The notes beneath the pieces were generated by a model that saw nothing but the letters and a program-made list of their open reading frames with translations, was not told the DNA's origin and made no database searches. A DNA stretch of 64,000 nt, taken from contig NZ_JH376420.1 of the NCBI RefSeq assembly GCF_000233455.1, forward strand, positions 396,176-460,175, written 5' to 3'. The stretch is from [Clostridium] citroniae WAL-17108. GTDB lineage: Bacteria > Bacillota > Clostridia > Lachnospirales > Lachnospiraceae. Below, piece by piece: positions 35,082 through 43,732 of this stretch. The position numbers and the translations under genes were made by a program. Position 1 is the first letter of the stretch. Every line of letters starts with the position of its first letter.

Positions 35082-35097
35082 TGTTGCATTTGCAACA
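35082..35097. promoter_or_regulatory. Operator candidate for the Crp/Fnr regulator
   Basis: TGTTGCATTTGCAACA has perfect 7-base arms and is of Crp/Fnr size. It overlaps the probable -35 of the regulator gene. A 13/16 match stands upstream of rubredoxin at 38787-38802. Confidence 0.65.
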
Positions 35098-35125
35098 GAA
35101 AAGTATTATGATATTGAATATCATA
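35084..35125 (+). promoter_or_regulatory. Promoter of the Crp/Fnr gene with a second palindrome over the -10
   Basis: TTGCAT at 35084, 17 bases, TATGAT at 35107. The -10 is embedded in a perfect 19-base palindrome, TATGATATTGAATATCATA (35107-35125). Binding at either palindrome would block the promoter. Confidence 0.5.
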
Positions 35126-35153
35126 ACACAAAACAAGGCAGGGTAAAAGAGAG

Positions 35154-35804
35154 ATGACAGAATATTTTCAGAAAAACTTATTTAAAGACATTTCCATGGA
35201 AGAATACAAACGCCTGCTTACCTGCCTGGACGGAAGGTCGAAACAGTTCCGGGCCGGCGAGACCATCTGCGATTACGACCAGGGCTTTAATGACATCGGT
35301 ATCATTGGAAAAGGCACCGCCTCCGTGGTGCGCTATGAATTCAACGGGGCCAGGACCATATTGGAACGGCTGGGTCCCCAGGACATCTTTGGCCATCTGC
35401 TGTCCTATGAGGGCAGCGAGAATGCCGGCATCAGCGTGGTCAGCGACAGTGCCTGTGATGTGCTTTTTATCCACTATGCCACCATCAGTTCCCCCTGTAC
35501 AAAAGCCTGTACCTACCACCATCAGCTGACCCAGAACCTTCTGGATATGATCTCCGAGCGCGCCCTGAACTTAAGCCGCAGGGTGGAGGTCCTTTCCCAG
35601 CGCACCATCCGCGAAAAACTGATGTGTTATTTTCTCCAGCTGGCCGCACAGGCAAAAAGTTCCTCCTTCCGCCTTCCCTTTACCATGGTGGATCTGGCCG
35701 ATTATCTCTCCATCGACCGCAGCGCCATGACCCGGGAACTGAAGCGTATGAAGGAGGAACGTATCATTGAAATGGACAAGCGCAGTGTCCGTTTATATAT
35801 TTAA
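35154..35804 (+). CDS. Crp/Fnr-family transcriptional regulator
   Basis: 216 residues: an N-terminal cyclic-nucleotide-binding-type barrel (1-125), a dimer helix, and a winged helix with VDLADYLSIDRSAMTRELKRMKEE (about 180-205). The barrel lacks a clear cAMP-binding signature and contains PCTKACTYHH near residue 118, with two cysteines and two histidines that might bind a metal, haem or cluster. The recognition-helix style and the linked rubredoxin operator resemble HcpR/nitrosative-stress regulators, but this is inference. It ends 12 bases inside the convergent EAL gene. Its own promoter carries its probable operator. Confidence 0.85.
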   Translation: MTEYFQKNLFKDISMEEYKRLLTCLDGRSKQFRAGETICDYDQGFNDIGIIGKGTASVVRYEFNGARTILERLGPQDIFGHLLSYEGSENAGISVVSDSACDVLFIHYATISSPCTKACTYHHQLTQNLLDMISERALNLSRRVEVLSQRTIREKLMCYFLQLAAQAKSSSFRLPFTMVDLADYLSIDRSAMTRELKRMKEERIIEMDKRSVRLYI

Positions 35805-38357
35805 TCCGTATTTCTGTTCAAATTCCACAGGTCCTGCAGGGCGTCCAAAATAAAAGCCCTGTATGGACTCCATTCCAAGCTCCCTCACCGCCAGGTATTC
35901 CTCCTCGGTCTCCACGCCCTCCAAACACACCTGCTTGCCAACATCATGGCACAGCGCTGTGATGGAACGGATAAATGTGGCGTTGAATATATCTGTGGTG
36001 ACCCCTTTCACAAACCCTCTGTCTATTTTAACAATATCCACCGGAATGTTCTTCAGGGAAAACAGTGAGGAATAGCCCACTCCAAAATCATCCATGGCAA
36101 CCTGTATGCCAATGGCCTTCATGTCCCTTAGCATCTGCAGGATGCGGTCATCCGCCTTGGCCAGATAGGTTTCTGTCAGTTCCATGACCACATGGGATGC
36201 CTCCAGATCAAGCTCCTTTAAGGTATCGCCAATATACGGTATGATATCCCCCTCTGTCAGCTGGACATAGGAGAGATTGATGCTCATGCGGAAATCAGGC
36301 TTAAAACCGCACCATTCCCTGCACTGGGCAGCCGCATGGCAAAAGATCCACCGCCCCAGCTGGATAATCAGTCCGTTCTGCTCCAGAAGGGGAATGAACT
36401 CTCCCGGGGAAATGTCCCCGTACTTGCTGCAGTGCCATCTGGCCAGCGCCTCCGCTCCCTGCAGCACACCTGTCCTGGTATCCACCTGAGGCTGATAATG
36501 AATGGTAAATCCCGCAAATCCCCGCTCAATGCTTTCCCTGAGAAGCTCCAGCAGTTCCAGCCGCCGCTCCCGTCCGGCAAGGATGTCCTTGGAAAATACA
36601 GTCATCCTGTTCCTGCCGGTCAGCTTAGAGTGCTCCAGGGAATAGTTGGCACATTTAAGAAGTTCCAGGTAATTGTCCCCGTCCCTGGGGTAAATGGTGA
36701 AGCCCGCTGAACATGTACAGTAGTACTTCCTCCCGTTATACTCCTGCTGCTTATGGAAATTCTGCTGTATCTTATGGAAAATATCCTGTCCATCTTCCTC
36801 ATTGCTGCCAAGGCAGAGGACGCCGAACTCATCCCCATCCAGGCGGTACAGCTTGGCATTGGCCGGAAGCATGGACGACACCTTTTGCGCCGTGATCCGC
36901 AGGACCTCATCCCCAAAGGACCGGTCATAGAGATCGTTGATATTCTTGAACGAATCCAGGTCCAGGATCATAAGCCCAATCATATCCACTTCCTTGTGGT
37001 CCACCAGATATTTTTTTATATCCCCCTCAAACTCATACTTATTATAAAGGCCGGTCATATGGTCAATCTGATTCCTCTTTCCCAGATTGCTGATCATGCC
37101 TGCAAAGAGTTCCGGCCTTCCCTCCTCATCCCGGACCATCTTGCCCCGGCAGCGCAGCCATATCCACTCTCCCTTTACATTCCTGGCCCTGTATTCAATG
37201 TTGTGGTAGTCTTCCCTGCCGTCCGCTATATTCTGGTTGCTCTCCAGAAAATACGCCTCATCATGGGGATGGATCAGGCCGCCCCAGAATGCAGCCGCAT
37301 TCATAACCACCTGACCGGGCAGTCCAAACTCCTCCACCATGGCCTGAGGATAGCGGAACACACCGGTTTTCATATTGCCCACAAATATATAGTCCTCGGT
37401 GCTGGATGTCAATGCATTATAAAACGTTTCATTGTCATATTTAAAAAGATCGGCGCTTGTGCTCTGTCCGTTTTCACTGAGTTTCTTTTTTGCCCGGATG
37501 ATATGGTAAGCCCTTTTCTGTATATACATCTGCTCATCCGCCCTGGCGATCATATCATCCATGGAGCTGTTATCCCCCGGATATATCTCGGTCATCCCGT
37601 AGCTGAAAGGCACGCCGTAGTCAATGCCTACCCGCTCCCGGTCCTGCCTTGCCCTCTGAAGGACCCGTTTCATGCTTTCTTCCACCTCAGCCCGGCTGCG
37701 CCCATAAAAAAGCATGACAAACTCATCTCCGCTTAAACGGAACATAAAGTCCAACCTGCCCAGGCATTCCCTGGTGATGGATGCAACATAGCGCAGCAGG
37801 CTGTCTCCGGCGCTGTGGCCGTACTTGTCATTCACCTGCTTCAGTTCATTGATATCATACAGTACCAGGGTGAGGATCTGATTCTCCCGCGCCGCCTGTT
37901 CAATGGCCTGGGCCAGGCGTTCATTGCCGCCGCGGCGGTTGAGCATCTGGGTCAGCTCATCGGTGCGGGCTGAATTCGACATCCTGTCATATTCCGTCAC
38001 ATCAATGGAGTTCTGGATATGATAGGTCCTCCCGTTCCACTTGATCAGACTGTCATAATTGTGATAGACGCGCCCTGTTAAGGTATTGTTTTCCTGCCAT
38101 ACCCATCCCTTTTCAGACTTCTTTTCCATCAAACGGTCAATGGGACAGAATTCACAGCGCCTGGATATTCCGTGCTGCAGGACCTGCCAGCAGACTTTCC
38201 CTTCCGGATCCTCAAGCCCAAAAGCATGTTTCATATTCTCATTCATGTACAGAATTTCATCTGTCTCCAAATCCGTTATATAGATATGGGTATCCATCCG
38301 GTCAAGCACGCTTGAAAGGAATGTATCCTCAAACAGCTTTCTCTGCTCCTCAGTCAT
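35793..38357 (-). CDS. Multidomain c-di-GMP protein: PAS-GGDEF-PAS-GGDEF-EAL
   Basis: 854 residues, soluble. An N-terminal PAS with a CEFCPIDRL cysteine motif (about 10-115) precedes a first GGDEF with FRLSGDEFVMLF (about 210), a second PAS (about 310-420), a second GGDEF with YRLDGDEFGVLC (about 510), and an EAL phosphodiesterase with GAEALARW (about 640), YVQLTE and DDFGVGYSS (about 770). The EAL residues look intact. The SGDEF and DGDEF variants leave cyclase activity open; one may be a GTP-sensing domain. No membrane segment, so the signal is probably intracellular. It overlaps the convergent Crp/Fnr gene by 12 bases. Confidence 0.9.
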   Translation of the reverse strand: MTEEQRKLFEDTFLSSVLDRMDTHIYITDLETDEILYMNENMKHAFGLEDPEGKVCWQVLQHGISRRCEFCPIDRLMEKKSEKGWVWQENNTLTGRVYHNYDSLIKWNGRTYHIQNSIDVTEYDRMSNSARTDELTQMLNRRGGNERLAQAIEQAARENQILTLVLYDINELKQVNDKYGHSAGDSLLRYVASITRECLGRLDFMFRLSGDEFVMLFYGRSRAEVEESMKRVLQRARQDRERVGIDYGVPFSYGMTEIYPGDNSSMDDMIARADEQMYIQKRAYHIIRAKKKLSENGQSTSADLFKYDNETFYNALTSSTEDYIFVGNMKTGVFRYPQAMVEEFGLPGQVVMNAAAFWGGLIHPHDEAYFLESNQNIADGREDYHNIEYRARNVKGEWIWLRCRGKMVRDEEGRPELFAGMISNLGKRNQIDHMTGLYNKYEFEGDIKKYLVDHKEVDMIGLMILDLDSFKNINDLYDRSFGDEVLRITAQKVSSMLPANAKLYRLDGDEFGVLCLGSNEEDGQDIFHKIQQNFHKQQEYNGRKYYCTCSAGFTIYPRDGDNYLELLKCANYSLEHSKLTGRNRMTVFSKDILAGRERRLELLELLRESIERGFAGFTIHYQPQVDTRTGVLQGAEALARWHCSKYGDISPGEFIPLLEQNGLIIQLGRWIFCHAAAQCREWCGFKPDFRMSINLSYVQLTEGDIIPYIGDTLKELDLEASHVVMELTETYLAKADDRILQMLRDMKAIGIQVAMDDFGVGYSSLFSLKNIPVDIVKIDRGFVKGVTTDIFNATFIRSITALCHDVGKQVCLEGVETEEEYLAVRELGMESIQGFYFGRPAGPVEFEQKYGLNI

Positions 38358-38475
38358 AAATAAGATTTCCCTTTCCCCCTATTGTTAACCGATCTTACCG
38401 TTAACCGTTTTCTATCCTTAACTTCTTCCTCTATTGTAAACTCTTCCCAGTTTATACTCAAGGACAATTTCCAAA

Positions 38476-38518
38476 AAAGCACCTCTTTTCGGTTAAAATA
38501 GCCGAAAAGAGGTGCTTT
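38476..38518 (-). terminator. Terminator of rubredoxin
   Basis: Perfect 17-base arms (AAAGCACCTCTTTTCGG and complement) with a nine-base loop; TTTTTTGG follows on the minus strand. Confidence 0.85.
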
Positions 38519-38538
38519 GTTTTCCGTATGAACGTATC

Positions 38539-38703
38539 TTATTCTTCGATCTCAGAGAACATATCCTTGCCAACTCCGCACAGAGGACATACCCAGTCAT
38601 CCGGAATATCCTCAAATGCTGTTCCAGGTGCAATACCGCCGTCAGGATCGCCAACCTCCGGGTCATATATCCATCCACATGGATCACATACATATTTTTT
38701 CAT
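38539..38703 (-). CDS. Rubredoxin
   Basis: A 54-residue electron carrier with one iron held by four cysteines: VCDPCGW near the start and [12 protein letters not shown] near the end. The middle [25 protein letters not shown] is the standard rubredoxin core. AGGAGG lies 9 bases before the ATG. In clostridia it delivers electrons to oxygen- and peroxide-reducing enzymes. It is transcribed alone, and its promoter region carries a near copy of the operator found at the Crp/Fnr gene. Confidence 0.95.
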   Translation of the reverse strand: MKKYVCDPCGWIYDPEVGDPDGGIAPGTAFEDIPDDWVCPLCGVGKDMFSEIEE

Positions 38704-38786
38704 TGTTATTTCCTCCTTGAATTTATGTTATAAATTTTGTTTTTCCTTTTGATGACATTAATATATCATACTCGTTCCTGTTTTTC

Positions 38787-38802
38787 TGTGACATTTGCAA
38801 CA
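38787..38802. promoter_or_regulatory. Crp/Fnr-type operator upstream of rubredoxin
   Basis: TGTGACATTTGCAACA, matching the palindrome at 35082-35097 at 14 of 16 positions. On the minus strand it lies about 29 bases (centre to start) before a TATATT -10 candidate, the usual place for activation by this family. Confidence 0.5.
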
Positions 38803-38899
38803 GTTTGAAGTATTTTATATTGCTTTGTTTATGATATGCAGCTACATGCAATTGAATCCATTTAATCCGATCAAACTGCATCCAATCTGAGGCAAAACA

Positions 38900-38924
38900 A
38901 CTGCCCGCAGATAACGCGGGCAGT
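38900..38924 (-). terminator. Terminator of the EF-G-like gene
   Basis: Perfect nine-base arms ACTGCCCGC/GCGGGCAGT, followed on the minus strand by TGTTTTGCC. Confidence 0.7.
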
Positions 38925-38981
38925 CTTGCACCTTTGTTCAGTGACTTTGCTACATCTATAATCGGCTGTCCATCAGGCGGA

Positions 38982-41078
38982 TCACTCAGAATCCTTAGCT
39001 GCGGCCCTTGCCTCTACCTCACGCTTTTGTACATCGCCGGGAGCCTGCTCATAACGGGTAAACTCATAGCTGTAAAGACCGATGCCGCCTGTCATGGAAC
39101 GCAGGTCTGTGTTATAGCCAAAAAGCTCAGACATCGGAATATCCGCCTCTATCACCTGTTTGCCGTTGTGGTCTGAGTTCATTCCCAGAACACGGCCTCT
39201 CCTGCGGTTTAAATCGCCCATAACATCACCGGTGAACTTATCAGGAACCGTCACCTTAAGGGATGCGATCGGCTCCAGAAGCACTGGATTGGCATCCATA
39301 AAGCCCTGTTTAAAGGCCAGGATTGTTGCCATCTTAAATGCCATTTCAGAGGAGTCCACAGGATGATAGGAACCATCTAAGAGGGTTGCCTTTAATCCAA
39401 CCACCGGATATCCTGCAAGAGGTCCTTTCACAACGCATTCCTGAAGTCCCTTTTCCACTGCCGGGAAGTAGTTTCTCGGAACAGAACCGCCAAATACCTT
39501 TTCCTCAAATACAAACGGTGTCTCAAGATCGCCGGATGGCTCAAATTCCATAATAACATCACCATACTGGCCGTGGCCGCCGGACTGTTTCTTATGTTTA
39601 CCCTGAACCTTAACCTTCTTGCGCAGGGTCTCACGGAATGCAAATTTAGGCTTGGACAGGATAATGTCCACCTTGTAACGGCTCTGAAGCTTGCTTACAA
39701 CAACATCCAGCTGCTGGTCGCCGATGCCGTAGAGCAGTGACTGGCGGTTTTCAGCATCATTGACAACCTTCAGGGTCAGGTCTTCTTCCATCATACGTGC
39801 CAAAGCGGTGGATACCTTGTCATCCTCGCCCTTGTTGGCTGCCTTGTAAGCCATATAGGTATACGGTGTGGAGGTCTGCGGCTTATGGTACACAATGGGA
39901 GCTGTGCGCACCGCCATGGTATCGCCTGTCTGGGTAACGGTAAGCTTTGCAACAGCGCCGATATCGCCTGCCCTTAACTCCTGTACCTCGATCTGCTCCT
40001 TGCCGCGGAGTATATAAAGCTTTCCAATCTTCTCTTCCGCATCCTTATTAACATTATATACCATGGTGTCCCCTTTCAGGGTACCGGTACAGATCTTCAT
40101 CAGTGAATATTTGCCGATAAAGGGATCCACAATGGTCTTAAATACCCTTGCGGACAGGGATACATCATCATTGTACTTGGCAGTAAAGCGCTCGCCTGTG
40201 GATACGTCCACGCCAATGCACTCAAAATGGTCAGGTGACGGGAAATACTTGTCAATGGCCTGAAGCAGTACCTTAAAGCCCTGGCAGTTGATGCCGGATC
40301 CCATCATAACAGGTACAATGTCGCCTTCGATCACATGCTCGCGCAGAGCGGTGGAAATCTCCTCCTGAGTAAATTCTTCGCCCAGGAAATAGCGCTCCAT
40401 ATATTCTTCATTAGTCTCGGCAACAGCCTCGATCAGAGCATCTCTTGCAATGGTCAGGTTCTTCTGAACATAATCAGGGATCTCGCACTCTTCATAATCG
40501 CTCAGCTTAGTAAAACGGCGGCCGGCCATCTTAACCACGTTGACGAAACCTACAAATTTTTCATTCTCACGGATCGGCAGCTGGAACGGCGCGATCTTAC
40601 GTCCAAAACGGGTCTCCATCTTCACTACCAGTTCACGGTAGCTGGCATGGTCATCATCCATGTTGGTAACAAAGATCAGCCTGGGCAGGTTGTACTTTTC
40701 ACACATCTCCCATGCCTTCTCTGTTCCCGGTTCAATGCCTGCCTTACAGTTTACTACGATAATGGCTGCATCAGCAACGCTGATCGCCTCCTCTACTTCT
40801 CCTACAAAATCAAAAAATCCCGGCGTATCCAGAAGGTTAATCTTAATTGGTCCGTCCTCGCCTGCATATTCCAGCGGGATCAGCGTGGTGGAAATAGAAA
40901 ACTGTCTCTTGATCTCTTCTTTGTCATAATCGCTGATGGTATTGCCGTCAGGCACCTTTCCCATGCGGGTCGTCATGCCTGTGATCAGCGCCAGTGCTTC
41001 CGCAACAGTCGTCTTACCTGCGCCTCCATGTCCAAGTAATACAACGTTGCGGATTTGTTCAGTCCCATATACGTTCAT
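38982..41078 (-). CDS. Elongation factor G-like translational GTPase (second EF-G type)
   Basis: 698 residues with all five EF-G domains. GTPase motifs: LGHGGAGKTT (G1), LLDTPGFFDF (G3) and FVTNMDDDH (G4, with TNMD instead of the usual NKMD). Later parts include GSGINCQGFKVLLQAI, SGGHGQYGDVIMEFEP (domain IV) and the C-terminal MTGGIGLYSYEFTRYE. The sequence is the divergent EF-G2/FusA2-like group rather than the housekeeping EF-G in the str operon. Its role, perhaps recycling or stress translation, is not known here. AGGAGGGAAATAT precedes the ATG. Confidence 0.88.
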   Translation of the reverse strand: MNVYGTEQIRNVVLLGHGGAGKTTVAEALALITGMTTRMGKVPDGNTISDYDKEEIKRQFSISTTLIPLEYAGEDGPIKINLLDTPGFFDFVGEVEEAISVADAAIIVVNCKAGIEPGTEKAWEMCEKYNLPRLIFVTNMDDDHASYRELVVKMETRFGRKIAPFQLPIRENEKFVGFVNVVKMAGRRFTKLSDYEECEIPDYVQKNLTIARDALIEAVAETNEEYMERYFLGEEFTQEEISTALREHVIEGDIVPVMMGSGINCQGFKVLLQAIDKYFPSPDHFECIGVDVSTGERFTAKYNDDVSLSARVFKTIVDPFIGKYSLMKICTGTLKGDTMVYNVNKDAEEKIGKLYILRGKEQIEVQELRAGDIGAVAKLTVTQTGDTMAVRTAPIVYHKPQTSTPYTYMAYKAANKGEDDKVSTALARMMEEDLTLKVVNDAENRQSLLYGIGDQQLDVVVSKLQSRYKVDIILSKPKFAFRETLRKKVKVQGKHKKQSGGHGQYGDVIMEFEPSGDLETPFVFEEKVFGGSVPRNYFPAVEKGLQECVVKGPLAGYPVVGLKATLLDGSYHPVDSSEMAFKMATILAFKQGFMDANPVLLEPIASLKVTVPDKFTGDVMGDLNRRRGRVLGMNSDHNGKQVIEADIPMSELFGYNTDLRSMTGGIGLYSYEFTRYEQAPGDVQKREVEARAAAKDSE

Positions 41079-41239
41079 ATATTTCCCTCCTGTACATAAT
41101 ATTTAAGCCCATGCGTATATTTTACTAAATTTTTCAGAATTTTTCAAGCTTTTTATATCATTTGCACAACATTCTTATATGAACAATCTGAAAACCCTTA
41201 AAAGCCTTGTAAATGCTAATAGAATCAATAACCATCCAT

Positions 41240-41509
41240 CTACCAGCTCTTCTCCAGCGGCATATTCCAGTCCAGGCTAAACGGATTGAAAGCGCTTGTC
41301 TTCAACTGTTCATAGATATATCTGCGGTCAGAAGCATCGGTTCCTGACCAAGACGCATACCCTGCCAGGTAACTTTCCACAAACTCATCCCAGGAACTGA
41401 TTTTTGTCTGAATAGTTTTTGCTGTCTCAAGGGATTTATCCAAGGTTTCCTCAATGGTATAGTATCCTGCGATATAATAAAATCCCAGGTTTGACATGGA
41501 TTGCCACAT
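41240..41509 (-). CDS. Short DUF1266-like protein, probably truncated
   Basis: 89 residues resembling the C-terminal part of DUF1266 proteins: TIEETLDKSLETAKTIQ, WDEFVESYLAGYASWSG and the closing PFSLDWNMPLEKSW. Full-length members are usually above 200 residues, and no upstream frame restores the missing part within the next few hundred bases, so this is a remnant or a short variant. The start lacks a convincing ribosome site. Function is unknown. Confidence 0.5.
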   Translation of the reverse strand: MWQSMSNLGFYYIAGYYTIEETLDKSLETAKTIQTKISSWDEFVESYLAGYASWSGTDASDRRYIYEQLKTSAFNPFSLDWNMPLEKSW

Positions 41510-41591
41510 AAAATCCTAGCCTCTTCATAAGAAAACCCCCTCTATGTAATTGCCTTATTCTATCTTATTATACTATTTCTGAAATACAAAA

Positions 41592-41614
41592 GCCACCGGA
41601 ATTTATCCAGTGGC
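41592..41614 (-). terminator. Terminator at the end of the TRAP operon (distal)
   Basis: GCCACTGG/CCGGTGGC arms on the minus strand followed by TTTTG. Confidence 0.6.
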
Positions 41615-41679
41615 CTATGTGTACAATCTTATCTTTTTCCCGCCGGAATTGTATGAATAGCATTGGGGAATCCGGCAAA

Positions 41680-41715
41680 GGGGAATAGCAGAATGGATAC
41701 CATTCTTCTATCCCC
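41680..41715 (-). terminator. Terminator-like hairpin just after the TRAP permease
   Basis: Arms GGGGATAGAAGAATGG and near complement with a two-base loop, then TTTG on the minus strand, directly after the permease stop. Confidence 0.55.
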
Positions 41716-41722
41716 CGCTTTA

Positions 41723-43711
41723 TTAACCTTGCTTCTGCCGTATCAACAGTCTATTCTGGGATAGTCCTGTCACTACCATCACCGTTACACCGATCACATC
41801 TGTCAACGTAGTTGGTATTACCATCAAAATGGCGGCCACTGCAACAACGGCCCTTTGCCATCTCTGCATTTTTGTAAGCATCCATCCCTCTACCGCCGTG
41901 CTAAGCAGCATAACTCCTATCACCGCAGTAACGATCTTTTCAATAACCCAAATAGTGACTAGGCCATCGCAAAACAGAAGGTCAGGTGAATTAATGAATA
42001 TCATGGGAACCAGAAAGCCGCCCAACGCTAATTTAAATGCCTGCCATCCTGTCTTTCCCGGATCAGCATTTGCTAATCCGGCCGCCGCATAAGCTGGTAT
42101 TGCCACTGGCGGAGTCACATTAGCCAATAAACCAAAATAAAAAACAAACATATGCGCTGCCAAAACCGGCACATTAAATCCACTGATAAGAGCAGGGGCA
42201 GCTACGGTTGAAAGCAGCATATAGACAGATATGGTAGGCAGTCCCATCCCCATGACAATACAGATAACTGCGATAAGTATGCAGGAAATCGTGAAGTTTC
42301 CCCCAGCCAATTTCAATATGACGTTACTCAGTGTCTGAGTAATACCCGTCAAATTACAGACTGCCGTAATCATATTGATACCACAGCACATTGCCGCTAC
42401 GCTCACCAACCGTTTGCCGGACAATTGCAGGCACTGCCATATATCTTTTAAACCCAAACGCGTCTTTTTCTTACACGCAGCTATGAGGACACAAAGTGGT
42501 ATGGCACGAACTCCCACCCAGGTAACCGTGTAGCCAACGCACAGCATAACTACAACAAATATAAACGGCAGGAATAGATATCCATCTTCTTTGAGAACCA
42601 AAAGCAGCTTCGGGCAATCCTCTTTTGCAAGCCCCCTAAGGCCCAGTTTACAGGCTCTAAGATGTACCATTGCAAAGCAGCCCGTATAATATAATAAGAC
42701 GGGTACAATGGCTGCCAGACATATCTTGCTGTAAGCGATTCCTGTGATATCCGCCATAATAAAAGCACTGGCTCCCATAATAGGAGGCATAAGCTGACCG
42801 GCTGTGGATGACACTGCTTCCACAGCTCCTGCGAATTCCGGTTCGTAACCTGTCTTTTTCATTAACGGAATGGTAAATGCGCCTGTAGTTACCACATTGC
42901 TAACTGCATTGCCGCTAATTGTGCCAAACAATGCGCTGGTTACTACGGAAACTTTTGCCGGGCCTCCGGCAGACTTTCCGGCAATGGAAAGGGCAAAATC
43001 ATTGATAAACTGCCCTGTTCCCGTTTTTTCCATAAATGTTGCAAAAATAAGGAACAGACTAAGCACCCCGGCCACCGTACCCACATTAGATCCAAACAGT
43101 CCCTCACTGGTCAATAAAAGCTGGGAAGCGATCCGCTTTATGCTAAGGCCTGAATGCTTGAGAGCTCCCGGAGCATATTTTCCAAAATAGGCATATGCCA
43201 AAAATATTGCGATAATGATCACAATACTGGTTCCTCCAGATCTGCGTATTGCTTCCATAACTGTCAGTACCAGCAGTATGCAAAGAAATATTTCCAATTT
43301 AGAAGCAATACCGCTTCCCGTTGTAATTGAGCGGTGATTTGAGATCACATAGCCACATACAACCAGGACCGTTGCTATCATTATAAAATCATACCATCTT
43401 GGCAGCCTTCCTGTATCCTGTTTGCGCAATGCATACAGCAGAAAGATCATAGTAAGACAAAAGCACATAAATATGGCTCTGTGCATGAGCGCTTCAGGGG
43501 CGCCCACCGCACAGGTAATGTAGACATACAGGCAGAGTATTCCCCCCATAATATCCGATACCTTATATCTCCAGTCCTTACTTTCCTTCTCTACCGCAGA
43601 ATCCCGATCATATTTATCCAGTAATTCCTGCTGAGTATCTGCATCCACTGTTTCAACAGAACTTAAGGAAACCGTATCCTGCCCTAAAGTTTTATTACCA
43701 GCATCTGCCAT
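41723..43711 (-). CDS. TRAP transporter fused permease (4TM/12TM, TAXI type)
   Basis: About 662 residues and some 16 membrane helices. It is a fusion of the small and large TRAP permease subunits, with the DctM-type core showing NVGTVAGVLSLFLIFATFMEK, LFGTISGNAVSNVVTTG, AVSSTAGQLMPPIMGASAF and MGMGLPTISVYMLL. It drives secondary uptake of an organic solute with ions. The ATG at 43711 has GGGGGAT upstream; an in-frame ATG at 43729 has none. The TAXI binding-protein gene ends about 20 bases before. Last gene of a five-gene operon with purine-nucleoside enzymes. Confidence 0.92.
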   Translation of the reverse strand: MADAGNKTLGQDTVSLSSVETVDADTQQELLDKYDRDSAVEKESKDWRYKVSDIMGGILCLYVYITCAVGAPEALMHRAIFMCFCLTMIFLLYALRKQDTGRLPRWYDFIMIATVLVVCGYVISNHRSITTGSGIASKLEIFLCILLVLTVMEAIRRSGGTSIVIIIAIFLAYAYFGKYAPGALKHSGLSIKRIASQLLLTSEGLFGSNVGTVAGVLSLFLIFATFMEKTGTGQFINDFALSIAGKSAGGPAKVSVVTSALFGTISGNAVSNVVTTGAFTIPLMKKTGYEPEFAGAVEAVSSTAGQLMPPIMGASAFIMADITGIAYSKICLAAIVPVLLYYTGCFAMVHLRACKLGLRGLAKEDCPKLLLVLKEDGYLFLPFIFVVVMLCVGYTVTWVGVRAIPLCVLIAACKKKTRLGLKDIWQCLQLSGKRLVSVAAMCCGINMITAVCNLTGITQTLSNVILKLAGGNFTISCILIAVICIVMGMGLPTISVYMLLSTVAAPALISGFNVPVLAAHMFVFYFGLLANVTPPVAIPAYAAAGLANADPGKTGWQAFKLALGGFLVPMIFINSPDLLFCDGLVTIWVIEKIVTAVIGVMLLSTAVEGWMLTKMQRWQRAVVAVAAILMVIPTTLTDVIGVTVMVVTGLSQNRLLIRQKQG

Positions 43712-43732
43712 GATATCCCCCTTCACCATAGA

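Noticed and set aside
36753-37736. 327-codon plus-strand frame opposite the EAL gene
   Set aside because: Antisense shadow; PAS, GGDEF and EAL motifs on the minus strand account for the sequence.
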